A DNA stretch of 64,000 bases from Macrobrachium rosenbergii (GCF_040412425.1 NC_089767.1:2457969-2521968), one strand, 5' to 3'; positions 23,396-35,040 are shown, numbered from the stretch's first letter. Made by a program: numbers and translations. The notes: generated by a model not told the origin, from the sequence alone.

Positions 23396-26300
23396 TTTTC
23401 TGTGAAAGAATGGCAGAGAAGGGTTGCCATTGCCTGGGATACCTTACGTATAAATGCATGCATAGATCCATCCCGTTTCCTTGTTTAGTTGCTCTTTGCC
23501 AAGGTATGGCAGAAATCCAGCTAATTTGAGAACAATTTGCATCTACTCACAGAGCATAAACAGGATCTTGTCATAAATCATTCTGGAAGGGTGCAGATTT
23601 TGTAATATTAATGTTTACAGACTTTAGTTTCTTGTGGGTAATGATGTGCATATTGTAGTCTGCCCACACAGTGTATGAGGTTATTCTCATATTAGGCTAG
23701 TTGTCTGACATGAGTAACTAACACTGGTAAATAGCTTGCACGAGTTGGTGCTGTCTTGAACTTTCATCTGTGATTAGGATATAATAGTTTGCAGTTAAAG
23801 ATATGCACATTGTTGTCAGTCTTTCTTAGGATTGGCTTGGCTGCTATTTTCTTGCTGATGACTACCACACCAATATAAAGGAATGAGGCCAGTGCCTCCT
23901 ATGTGGGCAATTCATTATCGTTCTTGAGCAAAAAGCCATGATGGTGGACAATCATTCAGCAGAGAAACCACCTGTTTTATTGTAGTCTGTTATTAATGCA
24001 TACCACATTACGAACTGTTTTAGGTTCCTTACAGTGCCATATTTAAACAAAGATCTGTCCAGGGAGAATTTACTAGTGAGTTGGTCTTTTGGTGTGTCCG
24101 TTTCCCAAAGAGGCTCAGAAGGTTCATGTCATGTCAGTTGCCCTCAAGCATGATTGTCTATGCCTGCTGAAATTTGTCTCAGATCATTTTGGAAGTATGT
24201 TGGAAGTTGTCAGTGCAGAATTTTTCTGGTGTGTATTGGTAAATGGGATATATTGTTGTCTAAAGTGATACTGAATTATCTGATTCAGTAAGAAGAGGGA
24301 GCAGGTTGCTCCAAAGGGTACAACTGGTAGCCTGAATATATGCATCTAGTCCAACAAGGGTTAGAGCACTGAAGAAACTGCTTGAAATTCAGAGGGAGGC
24401 TTTACTTATGGTGGCCTTGACTGCATCTTGCCCTTTCCTGAATTGCAGAAGCTTGCTGCAAAGCTTGAAGAAGAGGTTGGGGCCTGTATGTAAGCACTTT
24501 TCATACCTATCCTTTCTGCAACTGGCACTAAAAACAAACCTTAGGGAATCATGGGAGAGTCCATACAGACAGGGAAATGGGGAAAATAATGGTGTCGCCC
24601 CTCTACTGGTTCGTGATGATCAACTCCCACGATGAATTAAAGGACAGTGTACTTCTTCAAAAGAAATCATACTGTTGATGCAGTTCTGGCTTCTTTTATC
24701 CTGCTTCCTTGTGGCTGATGGTGCTGTTGAGAGGAGAGTCTGAAACATACACATTGGAAAGGACTGCTTAACCTTGTTGATGTCTTGATAGGATCAGGGA
24801 GGCATAGGGACGAACATGATGGTGCATGCATCACTGTAAGGCAGAATCATGTCTTGCCATCTCGTGTAGTTGTAGACGAGTATGTCAAAACAGCCAGTGT
24901 CAATAATCATGCACACATGAAGATGTGGTGTGTTGTTGAACAGTTGCAGCACTTTACTTTCTCATGGTGCTCCAATGGGTCTCCCTTAAGGTATCTGAAA
25001 CATATATCAAGCTCAAAAATGTTATTTTGTTGAGCCCCCTGTATCACGTATTTATCAAACGCCTTGCTGACGTGATTGTCTTGACAGAAGTAGGAAATTA
25101 TGAACCTTTAAGTGTATTTCCATACGTTGGGTGTCCATGTTGGTAAATGTGATAGCGTAAAGCATTCAAGGTCGAGCTTAAATATTTATAGTTTGAAGAG
25201 TTGCCTTGGACTACATGCATGCTGGATTCCTGCTTAGAAAATTGGCTGTTGATTGTAGACAGTCTCTTGAGCTCATCTTAATTTGCCTCACAGGAAGGTT
25301 TCCCATATCAAACTTAATATGAGAAGTGGTCCACCTGGTGGAATTAACTGAACATCAAAGAAAGCAGTTAAAAAATCTTTGTGTAGAAGAATACCTAGAG
25401 ACAACTTTTGATTAGCTTTTGCATCAGTTAGGACACAGACACTTGTCGTCCTCTAAAAGATCTGGTATGAGCAAGCCATAAACAGCTTGAAATTCCTACA
25501 GAATTTCCGATTCAAGTCATAGGTCATATTAATTGATGCTGACTGGCACTGCCAGCATTCTACTAGTGCATCCCAGAGACTTAAGGATCATACCAGGACT
25601 GTCCTGGTTTTTGTTGGAGACATACTTTGAAGTCACTATCCAGACGAAGGAGCTGGTAGAATGAGTTAACAGGTACAAGCACAACTGCCTTCATGCACTT
25701 CTAGCAACAGCCACAACAACAGGATTCCCCTTTGTTAAGCTCCACACTCTTCAAAACTATCTGAAGTGGACATGCCTACCTTCAACAGAAAATTCCATGA
25801 ATGATCCATCTTTTATATATGTAGAAAACCACTGAAAAGGTAAAAATTAAAGACCAAGTACCAAGCGTTCTCTGGATACAAGGTAAAATTGAGAAATAGA
25901 TGTACAAATAAAACTTCATAAAACAAAGATTAAAGCCATTATTTGGTCTGTCTTCCGTGCTGAAAGTCATGGAAAAGATATCACAGTCCTGTTAAAATTC
26001 ATGCAGTTATGCAGTTGTCACAAAAAAAAATTCCATATATAGGAAGCCAGAGTTTTATCAACAGTATCCCTCTAGTTTGAAGAGGTTCACTTGACTTCAT
26101 CAGCCATGAGAAACCATTAGATGGGATTCACCATAACTTCCTGTCAGGATTGTTTTCAAGAGTGGTGAGTGATCCAGCACCTTGAATGACAGCTTGCATT
26201 CAAGCCCAAACCTTGCCTCAAAGCGTTTCGACATTAGGATTCAGGATAGGATGATATACAGGTCGTGGCAGACATAAATCTGGCATTCATGATATATGCC

Positions 26301-26490
26301 AAATTTTACACAGGTCTCATAGTAATCCTTGCGCTTAGCTTGACCGGTTCAAGGTTTTCTTCAAGACCTTTTGTTTCATGGCTTTTTTCGTTGCATTCCC
26401 TTCGTGATAGTTTCAGAATTATACAAAGTACCCTCTTGAAACAGCATTCACCATCCCCACCATATAACCAAAACTTTAAGAAGAAAATTA
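23396..26490. other. Unclassified low-repeat block
   Basis: About 3.1 kb with no microsatellite, no listed family and no open frame beyond 95 codons. Composition resembles decayed coding DNA. I tried the reverse strand (for example the frame around 24785-25030) and saw scattered protein-like runs but no motif I could assign. It may be an old retroelement or intron/intergenic DNA. Confidence 0.4.
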
Positions 26491-26940
26491 TGTTGAGCTG
26501 TATAAAAGTGAATGCAGAGATGAATATAAAGAGCAAAAGGATCTTATGATTAAAAGTAGAAATGGAAAGGATTTATGATAAAGTGAGCATTTGGGAGAGT
26601 TGTTAATTATCGAGGATAGAAGAAAGAAGGTCTGAGAGATAAAAGTCATGGATTGAATTCTTGTAAATGAACGAGTTCTTCTGGAAGTGATATTCTAGGT
26701 CAGAAGGGAGGCAGCTGAATGGCTGAAGAATGGAGAAGCATCAATTGATGGGATGGGATGTTAGATGATGTAATTCGGTGTGGAAATCGTTTAATGATTT
26801 TACAGGCATTACAAAATCTAGAGATGTGAATAATATTTTCCTGTTTTGTGAAGTAGTGAGCTATATGAAGGAATGAAGATATTTCTGAGTCTTCAAGAGA
26901 GTGTTGCTTAGCAAAGAGGTGAGACCATAGCATGGACAGT
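26491..26940 (+). pseudogene. Possible RTE-type LINE remnant
   Basis: Frames at 26700-26800 read VRREAAEWLKNGEASIDGMG, then in a second frame MLDDVIRCGNRLM. This resembles the RTE fingers region (VxxAIxxMKxGKAxGxDGI...MLKxGG..V). The match is short and frames shift. Confidence 0.4.
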
Positions 26941-27025
26941 TAAAACCTGCCTCCCCTCAACAGCCAATAGGAACTGTCATTACAAAGAAGCTCTGAATCA
27001 CAACATTCTTGGGTATAGCTGCAGT

Positions 27026-27034
27026 GAGTGCAGT

Positions 27035-27088
<54 letters not shown>

Positions 27089-27117
27089 ATAATATTCATA
27101 TACTGGTAGTAGTGGTG

Positions 27118-27163
<46 letters not shown>

Positions 27164-27165
27164 GT
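27026..27165. repeat. (GTA)n and (TTA)n microsatellites
   Basis: (GTA)n at 27026-27087 and (TTA)n at 27122-27163, separated by about 35 bp. Confidence 0.95.
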
Positions 27166-27726
27166 AAAGGCTTTATGCCCTACAGGAAAAGTTTTGCCAA
27201 CGACATTGCCTTCTTGAGAAAGCTATTAATCTAAGAATAAATTAGGTATTAGCTTCTGATTAACGTGGAATTTGAACCACGTTCTGTTCCAGTGATCTGC
27301 CCTAAAATGGAAGACTGCAGTATCTGCAAAAATACAAAACTGAGAAAAATGGTAGATTCTCCCTTGCCTTACTACTGATTTTGCAGATGCTGCAAATGAA
27401 ACCCCCTACATACTCGTGGAAAGCATTGTGTTTCACGAGCCCAGTAGGTGGCATATTTCAATTTCGAAAATTTTGCAGATACTGCAGTTTTCCATTTTAG
27501 GGCAGTGATCAAGTCTCAAGAATTTTATGCAGAATTTTACTGAGGACCTTTCGATCATGTCATATTTCATCAAGAAATTAGTAAATGACATAGTATATTT
27601 TTTCGGGAATTTTATGTACAAGTGATTCAGCTGTGGCCATCTGATCGTGTTTAAGTTTCACTAATGATATCAAATAACTGTTCATATAGTCAGTGAATTT
27701 TAATCATTGTTACTTGTACGTACGTA
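27166..27726. other. Mostly unclassified; fragment related to 1.4-1.9 kb
   Basis: 27300-27515 shares TTTCACGAGCCCAGTAGGTGGCATAT-like and ACTGCAG...TCCATTTT...GGCAGTGAT blocks with 1400-1510 and 1855-1890. It may be a body portion of the repeat that carries family E. Confidence 0.4.
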
Positions 27727-28088
27727 TACAGTCAACGCCCACCTATTCGCGGTTTCAGATTCGGGGACTCACCTATTCACGGATTTCTCTGAGGAACATA
27801 TATGCACATTATTCGCGGAAAATTTGCGTATTTGCGGTATCTTCCATAGAGAAATATTCACAAATTACTGTATTTTCATATCATTTTCATGACTAAATGC
27901 GCTTTTTGTGATAAAAATATTGAAATATTCAAGTTGTCTATAAACATTTTTAGAGGGTTTTTTGGCGTTTTGAACTATCAAAATAGGCAGTTATAAGCAT
28001 TTTTAGAGGGGTTTCAAGTATTCCCGGACTTTAGCTATTCGCGGGGGCTAGTGGTGCACATCCCCCGCGAATACTGGGGTCGATTGTA
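27727..28088 (+). mobile_element. Family D TIR MITE
   Basis: The left end is TACAGTCAACGCCCACC followed by TATTCGCGG. The right end, reverse-complemented, is TACAATCGACCCCAGTATTCGCGGG. The element is bounded by TA dinucleotides, as for Tc1/mariner-pogo type insertion. It has several internal TTCGCGG repeats and no coding capacity. A second copy is at 55008-55364. Confidence 0.75.
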
Positions 28089-28480
28089 ATACTTATGCTC
28101 ATATAACAACCAGAAAATTATCATAGTCAAGCGTGAGTTGTATATGAATTTCGGTCCTACGGTGTTGGAAAAATCTAGATCATTTTCAGAGAATCATAAA
28201 AACCTGCATTGATATTGAGGGCAGTTTTACACGAGTGATGTTTTATTAAAATATTAATTTCCCGATGTACTTGCGTGGATGGCAAGTAACGTCAACATGA
28301 AGGTACGAAAAGTGACTCTAGCACATGTACCGTTATGCTATACTTCCCATATAGAATTGCTGTTTGCACTGATGGAATTCTTTTTTTACATGACTGTCTA
28401 AATAATATTGATCATGAACGTAAATGCTAATCTGTTTATTTATATGTGATTGTATTCGTACGACGTAAACTGAATGCTCA

Positions 28481-28483
<3 letters not shown>
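28089..28483. other. No recognised feature
   Basis: AT-rich sequence without repeats or coding signal. Confidence 0.4.
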
Positions 28484-28570
<87 letters not shown>

Positions 28571-28660
28571 AGATGAACCCTATTCATATGGAACAAACCC
28601 ACTGACTCAAAATTCAAGCTTCCAAAAAATATGGTGTTCATTCGGAAGTAACAGAAGGTA
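28484..28660 (-). repeat. Family E end with (TTA)n tail
   Basis: (TTA)n at 28484-28566 is followed by minus-strand family E: reverse complement TTTTTTGGAAGCTTGAATTT, then CCATATGAATAGGGTTCATC and TCCTGAATAATAAT. The microsatellite is the tail of the element. Confidence 0.75.
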
Positions 28661-29044
28661 ATGAGAAATATAGAAAGAGGAGTTCAAGTATTAGAAAAAC
28701 AGGCAAATTAACAAACAGATGAATAAATAAAAACGTAAGTAAAATAAATAAAAATGTAAGTAAAATATTAAAATACAAGTTGAATTGTATTAGAGTAGTA
28801 ATGCATTGCATGTTACATTTAAAGCAAAACTTGACGGATCTGTTATTCACTGTAAGTATTATTGCGTTTCCTCTGCGAAGGGTCTTGGACCTAAGAGATG
28901 GGATGGTTTGCAGTCTGGGCGTTTTGGAGAAGGTGGGAGTGGGTGAGGGAGGGTGGGAATATGGGGACAGGCGTCTCTGGGCGGGAAACGACATAATAAG
29001 AATTGCCTGAGGCAGGAGAGGAGATATCAGCACTGCAATTGGAC

Positions 29045-29046
<2 letters not shown>
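28661..29046. other. No recognised feature
   Basis: Contains three AAATAAATAAAAAYGTAAGT-like short repeats at 28720-28765. No gene. Confidence 0.4.
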
Positions 29047-29095
<49 letters not shown>

Positions 29096-29150
29096 AGAGA
29101 GAGAGAGAGAGAGAGAGAGAGGTGTGGGTAAGTTTAGATCCTCACTCACT

Positions 29151-29214
<64 letters not shown>

Positions 29215-29412
29215 AACTCATCTTCCTCCAGCTCTCATAATCCTGGTAATCCTATCACCATTCATCCTGAAAATAGAAAAGGGCTTCACCCATCCACCTC
29301 GGCAAGCGATGCTTCTTCAGATGCTGGTGTGTTGTTGTCTCGAAAGCCCTTCTTCTTCTTCTTCTTCTTCTTCTTCTTCTTCTTCTTCTTCTTCTTCTTC
29401 TTCTTCTTCTCA
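29047..29412. repeat. (GA)n / (CT)n facing tracts and (TTC)n
   Basis: (GA)n at 29048-29122 and (CT)n at 29156-29211 form an inverted pair about 34 bp apart. (TTC)n lies at 29350-29411. Confidence 0.93.
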
Positions 29413-29592
29413 TTCCATTCGCGGTGGGGAGTTACGCATAATCTCGGCGCTGGGGAGGGATTTATTCTCAAACGGCACCGGTTAACGATGGGTCTGGAAG
29501 GTGCTCGCGGTGTTTACAGTGAATGAACGAATGAGGTCCTGTGTATTCCATTTTCCGTTATATCTACTGATAATTCCCTTTGTTTACGTACG

Positions 29593-29685
29593 GCAGTGGT
29601 TCTCAATCTTTTTTTAGTGATGGCACCCTAACTGATGTATAATCATGACCGTGGCACCTCTTCCTCACCATCACACCAGCTAGGG
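29593..29685 (+). mobile_element. hAT MITE terminal fragment
   Basis: Starts CAGTGGTTCTCAATC and matches the reverse complement of the right end of the MITE at 53717-54108 (GATGGCACCCTAAC...TGGCACC). Its other end is missing and it joins a family A fragment. Confidence 0.75.
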
Positions 29686-29757
29686 GCCGAAGGGACGCTG
29701 CAAACACCCTTTAGTACTGTCTACAGTACACCAGGTGAGGTGCACTGGCGGTAAGAA
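29686..29757 (-). repeat. Family A fragment joined to family F
   Basis: AGCTAGGGGCCGAAGGGACG through GGTGAGGTGCACTGGCGGTA. The 5' boundary GCGGTAAGAAAGTC is the same as at 54372, so this junction is ancestral to both copies. Confidence 0.75.
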
Positions 29758-30020
29758 AGTCTAGGAGGATGAACGTTTTATTGCGAAATTTCTTTTAAGA
29801 AATAACAACAAACTTCGTCCACAGTTTCAGAGCCGGCAAAAATCCTTGAGTTAAAACTTTAGTTAAGATGTCCCCAGGTAATTCTAAAAAAAAAAAAAAA
29901 AAAATTAGGAAGAGGAAAATAAGTATCTGGTAAAAATATCTTTCACGTAATGCTTCATTGTATATATCTTTTGGTACATGACAATAAAGATATCACCCAC
30001 TCCATGCTCCAACCGTCGTA
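29758..30020 (-). repeat. Family F block, copy 1
   Basis: Closely matches 54109-54371 in reverse complement, for example AAACGTTTTATTGCG, TTTCAGAGCCGGCAAAAATC and GAAGCATTACGTGAAAG. At 30006-30015 (CGGTTGGAGC, minus) it retains the uninterrupted sequence where the 54 kb copy holds a hAT MITE. Confidence 0.8.
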
Positions 30021-30414
30021 TGGGATCGTTAACCCACGTTTATTCAGAATGCTTGCTTATCGGCTCATTCATTCACCCGTTCACGTTGGCGCGGGCGTTA
30101 TGACGTTTGAGTGTCTAATAACCTCAGTTTAATTGGCAAACTTGCCGGAGCGAACGGCTCGGAATGAATATGCCAGAAATAATTAAATCATTCTGTCTGC
30201 TCAGTTATTTTAATACTGACATTGCTTTCAATAAGAATCATATGTTTTTGAATGGTTGTTTTCTCTTTGTCATTTTTTGAAAATGTCCAGCCAACATCAG
30301 ATTTTGGTGATGATATGGCCTCTGATCCACATTTGGTGCGATAATACTTTTCAACGAAAAGGTTACAGTGAAAGTAACTAAAAAAATGACATTTTTCCCC
30401 AAAATTCCTAGAAA
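30021..30414. other. No recognised feature
   Basis: Mixed sequence with no coding signal. The 37 bp array begins after it. Confidence 0.4.
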
Positions 30415-33068
30415 TTATGGCTAGAGGTCGAAGGTGAGTAGCTTAGAGAAATTATGACCATAAGTTGAAGATAATCACCTTAGAGAAATTATGGCCATAC
30501 GTCAAGGTAATTATTTTAGAAAAATTATGGCCATAAGTCGAAGATAATTACCTTAGAGAAATTATGGCCATAAGTCGAAGATAATTACCTTAGAGAAATT
30601 ATGGTCATAAGTCAAAAATAATTATTTGACACAAATTATGGCCATAAGTCGAAGGTAAGTAGCTTACAGAGATTATGGCCATACGTCGAAGGTAAATACC
30701 TTAGAGAAATTATGGCCATAAGTCGAAGTAATTACCTTAGGGAAATTATGGCCAAAAGTCGAAGATAATTACCTTAGAGAATTTATGGCCATAACTCGAA
30801 GATAAAGTACCTTAAAGAAATTATGGCCATAAGTCTAAGACAATTACCTGAGAGAAATTATGGTCATAAGCCGAAGATAATAGAGAAATTATGGCCATAA
30901 GTCGAAGATAATTACCTTATAGAAATTGTTACCATAAAAAATAAAGTTACCTTAAGAAATTATACCTTAGTTTAAGATAACCACTGAGCTGTTTAACAGC
31001 TCTTCTAGGGCTGGCCCGAAGGATTAGACTTATTTTACGTGGCTAAGAACCAATTGGCTACCTTAGCAACGGACCTACAGCTTATTGTGGAATCCGAACC
31101 ATAATACCGAGAAATGAATTTTATCACCAGAAATAAATTCGAAGATAATTACCTTCATAGCCGAAGACTCAAAGTTACCATAAAAATAAAGCGAGAAGTA
31201 CCGACTTGTTTCCAACGAGGAACAATTATGTCCTGTTTAACATCATTACCTTAGAGGCTGGCCATAAGTCGAAGATAATTAACTTAGAGAAATTATGGTC
31301 TTAACTTGAAGATAATTACCTTAGAGAAATTATGGAAATAAATCGAGGATAATTACCTTAGAGAAATTATTTTGGAAGTCAAAGATAATTACCTTAGAAA
31401 AAATTTCTATCAAATCTAAATAAATTTTAATTCTTATGGTCATAAGTCGAAGATAATTACTTCAGAGAAATTATGGCCATAAGTTGAATGTAATTTATCT
31501 TAGGGAAATTATGGTCGTAAGTCGAAGATAATTACCTTAGAGAAGTTATGGCCATAAGTCAAAGATATTTACGTTAGAGAAATTATGGCCATAAGTCGAA
31601 GATAATTAACTTAGAGAAATTATGGTCTTAAGTCGAAGAGAATTACCTTAGAGAAATTATGGAAATAAGTTCGAGGATAATTACCGGAGAAATTATGTTC
31701 ATAAGTCTAAGATAATTACCTTAGAGAAATTATGGCCATAAGTCGGAGGTAATTTACCTTAGAGAAATTGTTCATAAGTCGAAGATAATTACCTTAGAGA
31801 AATTATGGCCATAACTCGAAGGTAATTACCTTAGAGAAATTATGGCCATAAGTCAAAGATAATTACCTTAGAGAAATTATGGCCATAAGTCAAAGATAAT
31901 TACCTTAGAGAAATTATGGCCATAAGTCGAAGATAATTACCTTAGAGAAATTATGGCCATAAGTCGAAGAGAATTACCTTAGAGAAATTATGGCCATGAG
32001 TTGGAGGTAATTTACCGGAGAAATTATGTTCATAAGTCGAAGATAATTACCTTAGAGAAATTATGGCCATAAGTCGAAGATAATTACCTTAGAGAAATTG
32101 TTCATAAGTCGAAGATAATTACCTTAGAGAAATTATGGCCATAACTCGAAGGTAATTACCTTAGAGAAATTATGGCCATAATTCAAAGATAATTACCTTA
32201 GAGAAATTATGGCCATAAGTCGAAGATAATTACCTTAGAGAAATTATGGCCATAAGTTGAAGATAATTACCTTAGAGAAATTATGGCCATAAGTCGAAGA
32301 TAATTACCTTTGAGAAATTATGGCCATAGGTTGGAGGTAATTTACCTTAGAGAAATTATGTTCATAAGTCGAAGATAATTACCTTAGAGAAGTTATGGCC
32401 ATAAGTTGGAGGTAACTTACCTTAGAGAAATTATGTTCATAAGTTGAAGATAATTCCCTTAGAGAAATCATGGCCATAAGTCGAAAGTAATGTACCTTAA
32501 AGAAATTATGTTCATAAGTCGAAGATAATTACCTTAGAGAAATTATGGCTATAAGTCGAATGTAAATTACCTGAGAGAAATTATGGCCATAAGTCGAAGA
32601 TAATTACCTTAGAGAAATTATGGCCATAAGTCGGGGGTAATTTACCTTAGAGAAATTATGTTCATAAGTCGAAGATAATTATCTTAGAGAAATTTATAAG
32701 GCCAGGAAAACCTTAGAGAAATTATGTTCATAAGTCGAAGATAATTATCTTAGAGAAATTATGGCCATAAGTCGAAGGAAATTACCTTAGAGAAATTATG
32801 TTCATAAGTCGAAGATAATTATCTTAGAGGAATTATGGCCATAAGTCGAAGGAAATTACCTTAGAGAAATTATGTTCATAAGTCGAAGATAATTACCACC
32901 GAGAAATTATGGCCATAAGTCGAAGAAAATTACCTTAGAGAAATTATGTTCATTGGTCGAAGAAAATTACCTTCGAGAAATTATGGCCATAAGTCGAAGG
33001 AAATTACCTTAGACAAATTATGGCCATAAGTCGAAGAAAATTACATTAGAGAAAGTATGTTCATAAGC
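30415..33068 (+). repeat. 37 bp satellite array
   Basis: About 70 units of TTAGAGAAATTATGGCCATA followed by AGTCGAAGATAATTACC. Two subtypes (ATGGCCATAAG and ATGTTCATAAG) alternate in parts (31750-32950), suggesting a 74 bp higher-order unit. A SINE C body is mixed in at 30950-31440. Confidence 0.93.
30955..31145 (-). mobile_element. Family C SINE fragment inside the satellite
   Basis: ACCACTGAGCTGTTTAACAG, GGATTAGACTTATTTTACGT and ACCTACAGCTTATTGTGG show family C body on the minus strand. Satellite-like bases (TTTAAGATAACC, GGCTACCTTAGC) replace family C bases at places. Confidence 0.75.
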
Positions 33069-33079
33069 CAGTCATGAGT

Positions 33080-33300
33080 ATGGTAGGTGTTGATGGTGAT
33101 CTGGCTGTAATTCTCTTGTTGACAGATGGAACCCTTCTTTATGGTTGGGTGGTTCAACGTAACTCCGTCCTTATCAAGGTCCAGAGACCTTGGTTCTTCT
33201 CTTCAGGTCACGGGTTCGAATCTTGCCGTGGGTGTCAGAATTTAGATCTTGGGCTTTGCAGTGACAAGCATATCTAAAAATGGCGAAGAAATCGAGAAGT
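33080..33300 (+). mobile_element. tRNA-like SINE head or tRNA pseudogene
   Basis: GGTTGGGTGGTTCAACG at 33142 resembles a box A region. CGGGTTCGAATCTTGCCG at 33211 holds a good box B (GGTTCGAATC). The spacing of about 60 bp and the poor acceptor stem argue for a SINE head and against a working tRNA. Confidence 0.5.
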
Positions 33301-34677
33301 TAAGCTTCTCTTAAGCTTTCTTCATTCCCTTTCTGGAACGTATTACCCTCCCTTCTGTTCGCAGAATTCTGAAATGTTTCTCATATGGGAGGTAGATCTA
33401 TCCTTATTTTCATTCTCAAAGAATGTGGCTTGATATGATTTTAATCTCAATTCTTCTTGGTTTCAAAAGATTGAAAATGACGCTTGTGTTACATTAGTTT
33501 CTCAAAACTTAACACGAAACAAAGAAGGGTCCGTACCTCAAATTCTTTCTCAGCTTTTAGGACAAAGTAAGGAGTTTAATCATAACATTTTCTTAATACT
33601 ATGATGGATAACCGTAGCGAATATAGATATGTTGAATTCTTCTGCTGCAATGTTACAGTTTTTCCCCCCTCTCATTACTGCAGTTGTAAGTACTGTGTAT
33701 AGGTAATGTTTTTCTGTTGTGTATTTATATGGGTTATTTATATGGGTTTAAAAAGATGCAGGGTAGATTATGTTTAAATGTGAGCATCAGATGCAGCATC
33801 CACTCAGTGTACAGTTGTTGAACTATGTGCTATTTCTGTTCAAAGGGTGCGTCAACCCCCAGTAAAACATGTCATAAACACATGTCGGAAATTCATCGCA
33901 AACACCTACAAACAGGCTTAATACAAGTCAACGACTAATTGATAGCTCTGACTAGTGCTTCATATGCTTGTCCAGCATTTGCTAAAGGTTCGTTTCCCAC
34001 TTACAGGCGTGGAATTGTCTTCGACCTGTCTGTGATATGTATGCAAAAAGTTTCCAACATGTTTGTATGACATTTTTTACTGTAGTGTGGAGGGACATTG
34101 TGACCTACACCACAGAATTAAAAGTTTCAAAGATGCAATCTACGGTTTCAGGACCCACTTTTGATTATCTTTTTGATCTCCAGGTTCAATTGTATTTTCT
34201 ATGGAAGTCAGTGGCACTGTTTGCAGATACTATTTTCTTATAAAGACTTTAGATCAGTCTATACTTCTTCTTTTCCTCTTCTGGCAAGTTTCTCAGGAAT
34301 AAGGAAAAACTATTCTAGGTTCTTTCCTTTTACTTTTTCTTTTTCTAGTCGACGGACCGTTTCCCCACTTCTCTCGGCGGCGTCATCAGGATTGGGTTAT
34401 AGTAAATTTGAAGAGTTTCAGCAAAATGTCTTTATGCTGTGAAGACTTAGAAAGTGCCTGATTTGAGGGCTGCTCTTTAGTGAGGCCTGGATGCTTAAAT
34501 ATTAAATTTCCATGGGTGCTGGCAGAATTCTGACGGGAGATCAGAGTTCACACTCTGTACAGACTCTTCTGTTGTTCTTGTGGCCTTCTTTTAAAGAAAT
34601 GACGTTAATGTAGTGGTTTAGCAAGTAAAGCGAGAGTTTTTGTTTGTTCCCATTTCATTTTCATTGAAACTTGTAGC
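33301..34677. other. Unclassified AT-rich sequence
   Basis: About 1.4 kb with no assigned repeat. Open frames reach 93 codons without family signals. Confidence 0.4.
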
Positions 34678-34930
34678 GGGTTAGGGGCACCAGTGCACCT
34701 CTTATACTGGACTGTAGGCATTACTCAAGGTTGTTTTCAGTGTTCCTTCAGCCCCTGGCTGCACTCACATATTAGCCTTTTACTTTACCACCATTACACC
34801 TTCCTTCCCTCCACCTCTCTGTCCAATCACTCCAGCTTCCTCATTTCATTGTCTCGAGCACAGAATGGCTGCAAGTGTCACAGTTCTTGGCTTTATAGCC
34901 TAATTTTCATAAATCGTCATTTTCACTAAA
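34678..34930 (+). repeat. Family A retroposon, A2 subtype
   Basis: GGGGCACCAGTGCACCTC then GTAGGCATTACTCAAGG. The 3' half is TCTGTCCAATCACTCC...GGCTTTATAGCCTAATTTTCATAAATC, shared with 50113-50365 and 54770-54985. Confidence 0.75.
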
Positions 34931-35038
34931 GTGAAATGATATTGGTTCCCTGAAATATCAACAAGTAAGGTTAACCATTTATGAACAAAGACAGAATAGT
35001 ATTCAGTCAGGCTTGAATGACGATTCCACAAAAAAAGG

Positions 35039-35040
<2 letters not shown>

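Noticed and set aside
26265..26549. 94-codon open frame
   Set aside because: Open on both strands at the same place, with no motif and no repeat of the pattern elsewhere.
30415..33068. CRISPR-like array of 37 bp repeats
   Set aside because: No spacers; units abut directly with point variation, as in a satellite.
33140..33238. Functional tRNA gene
   Set aside because: Good box B only. The acceptor and anticodon arms cannot be drawn convincingly.
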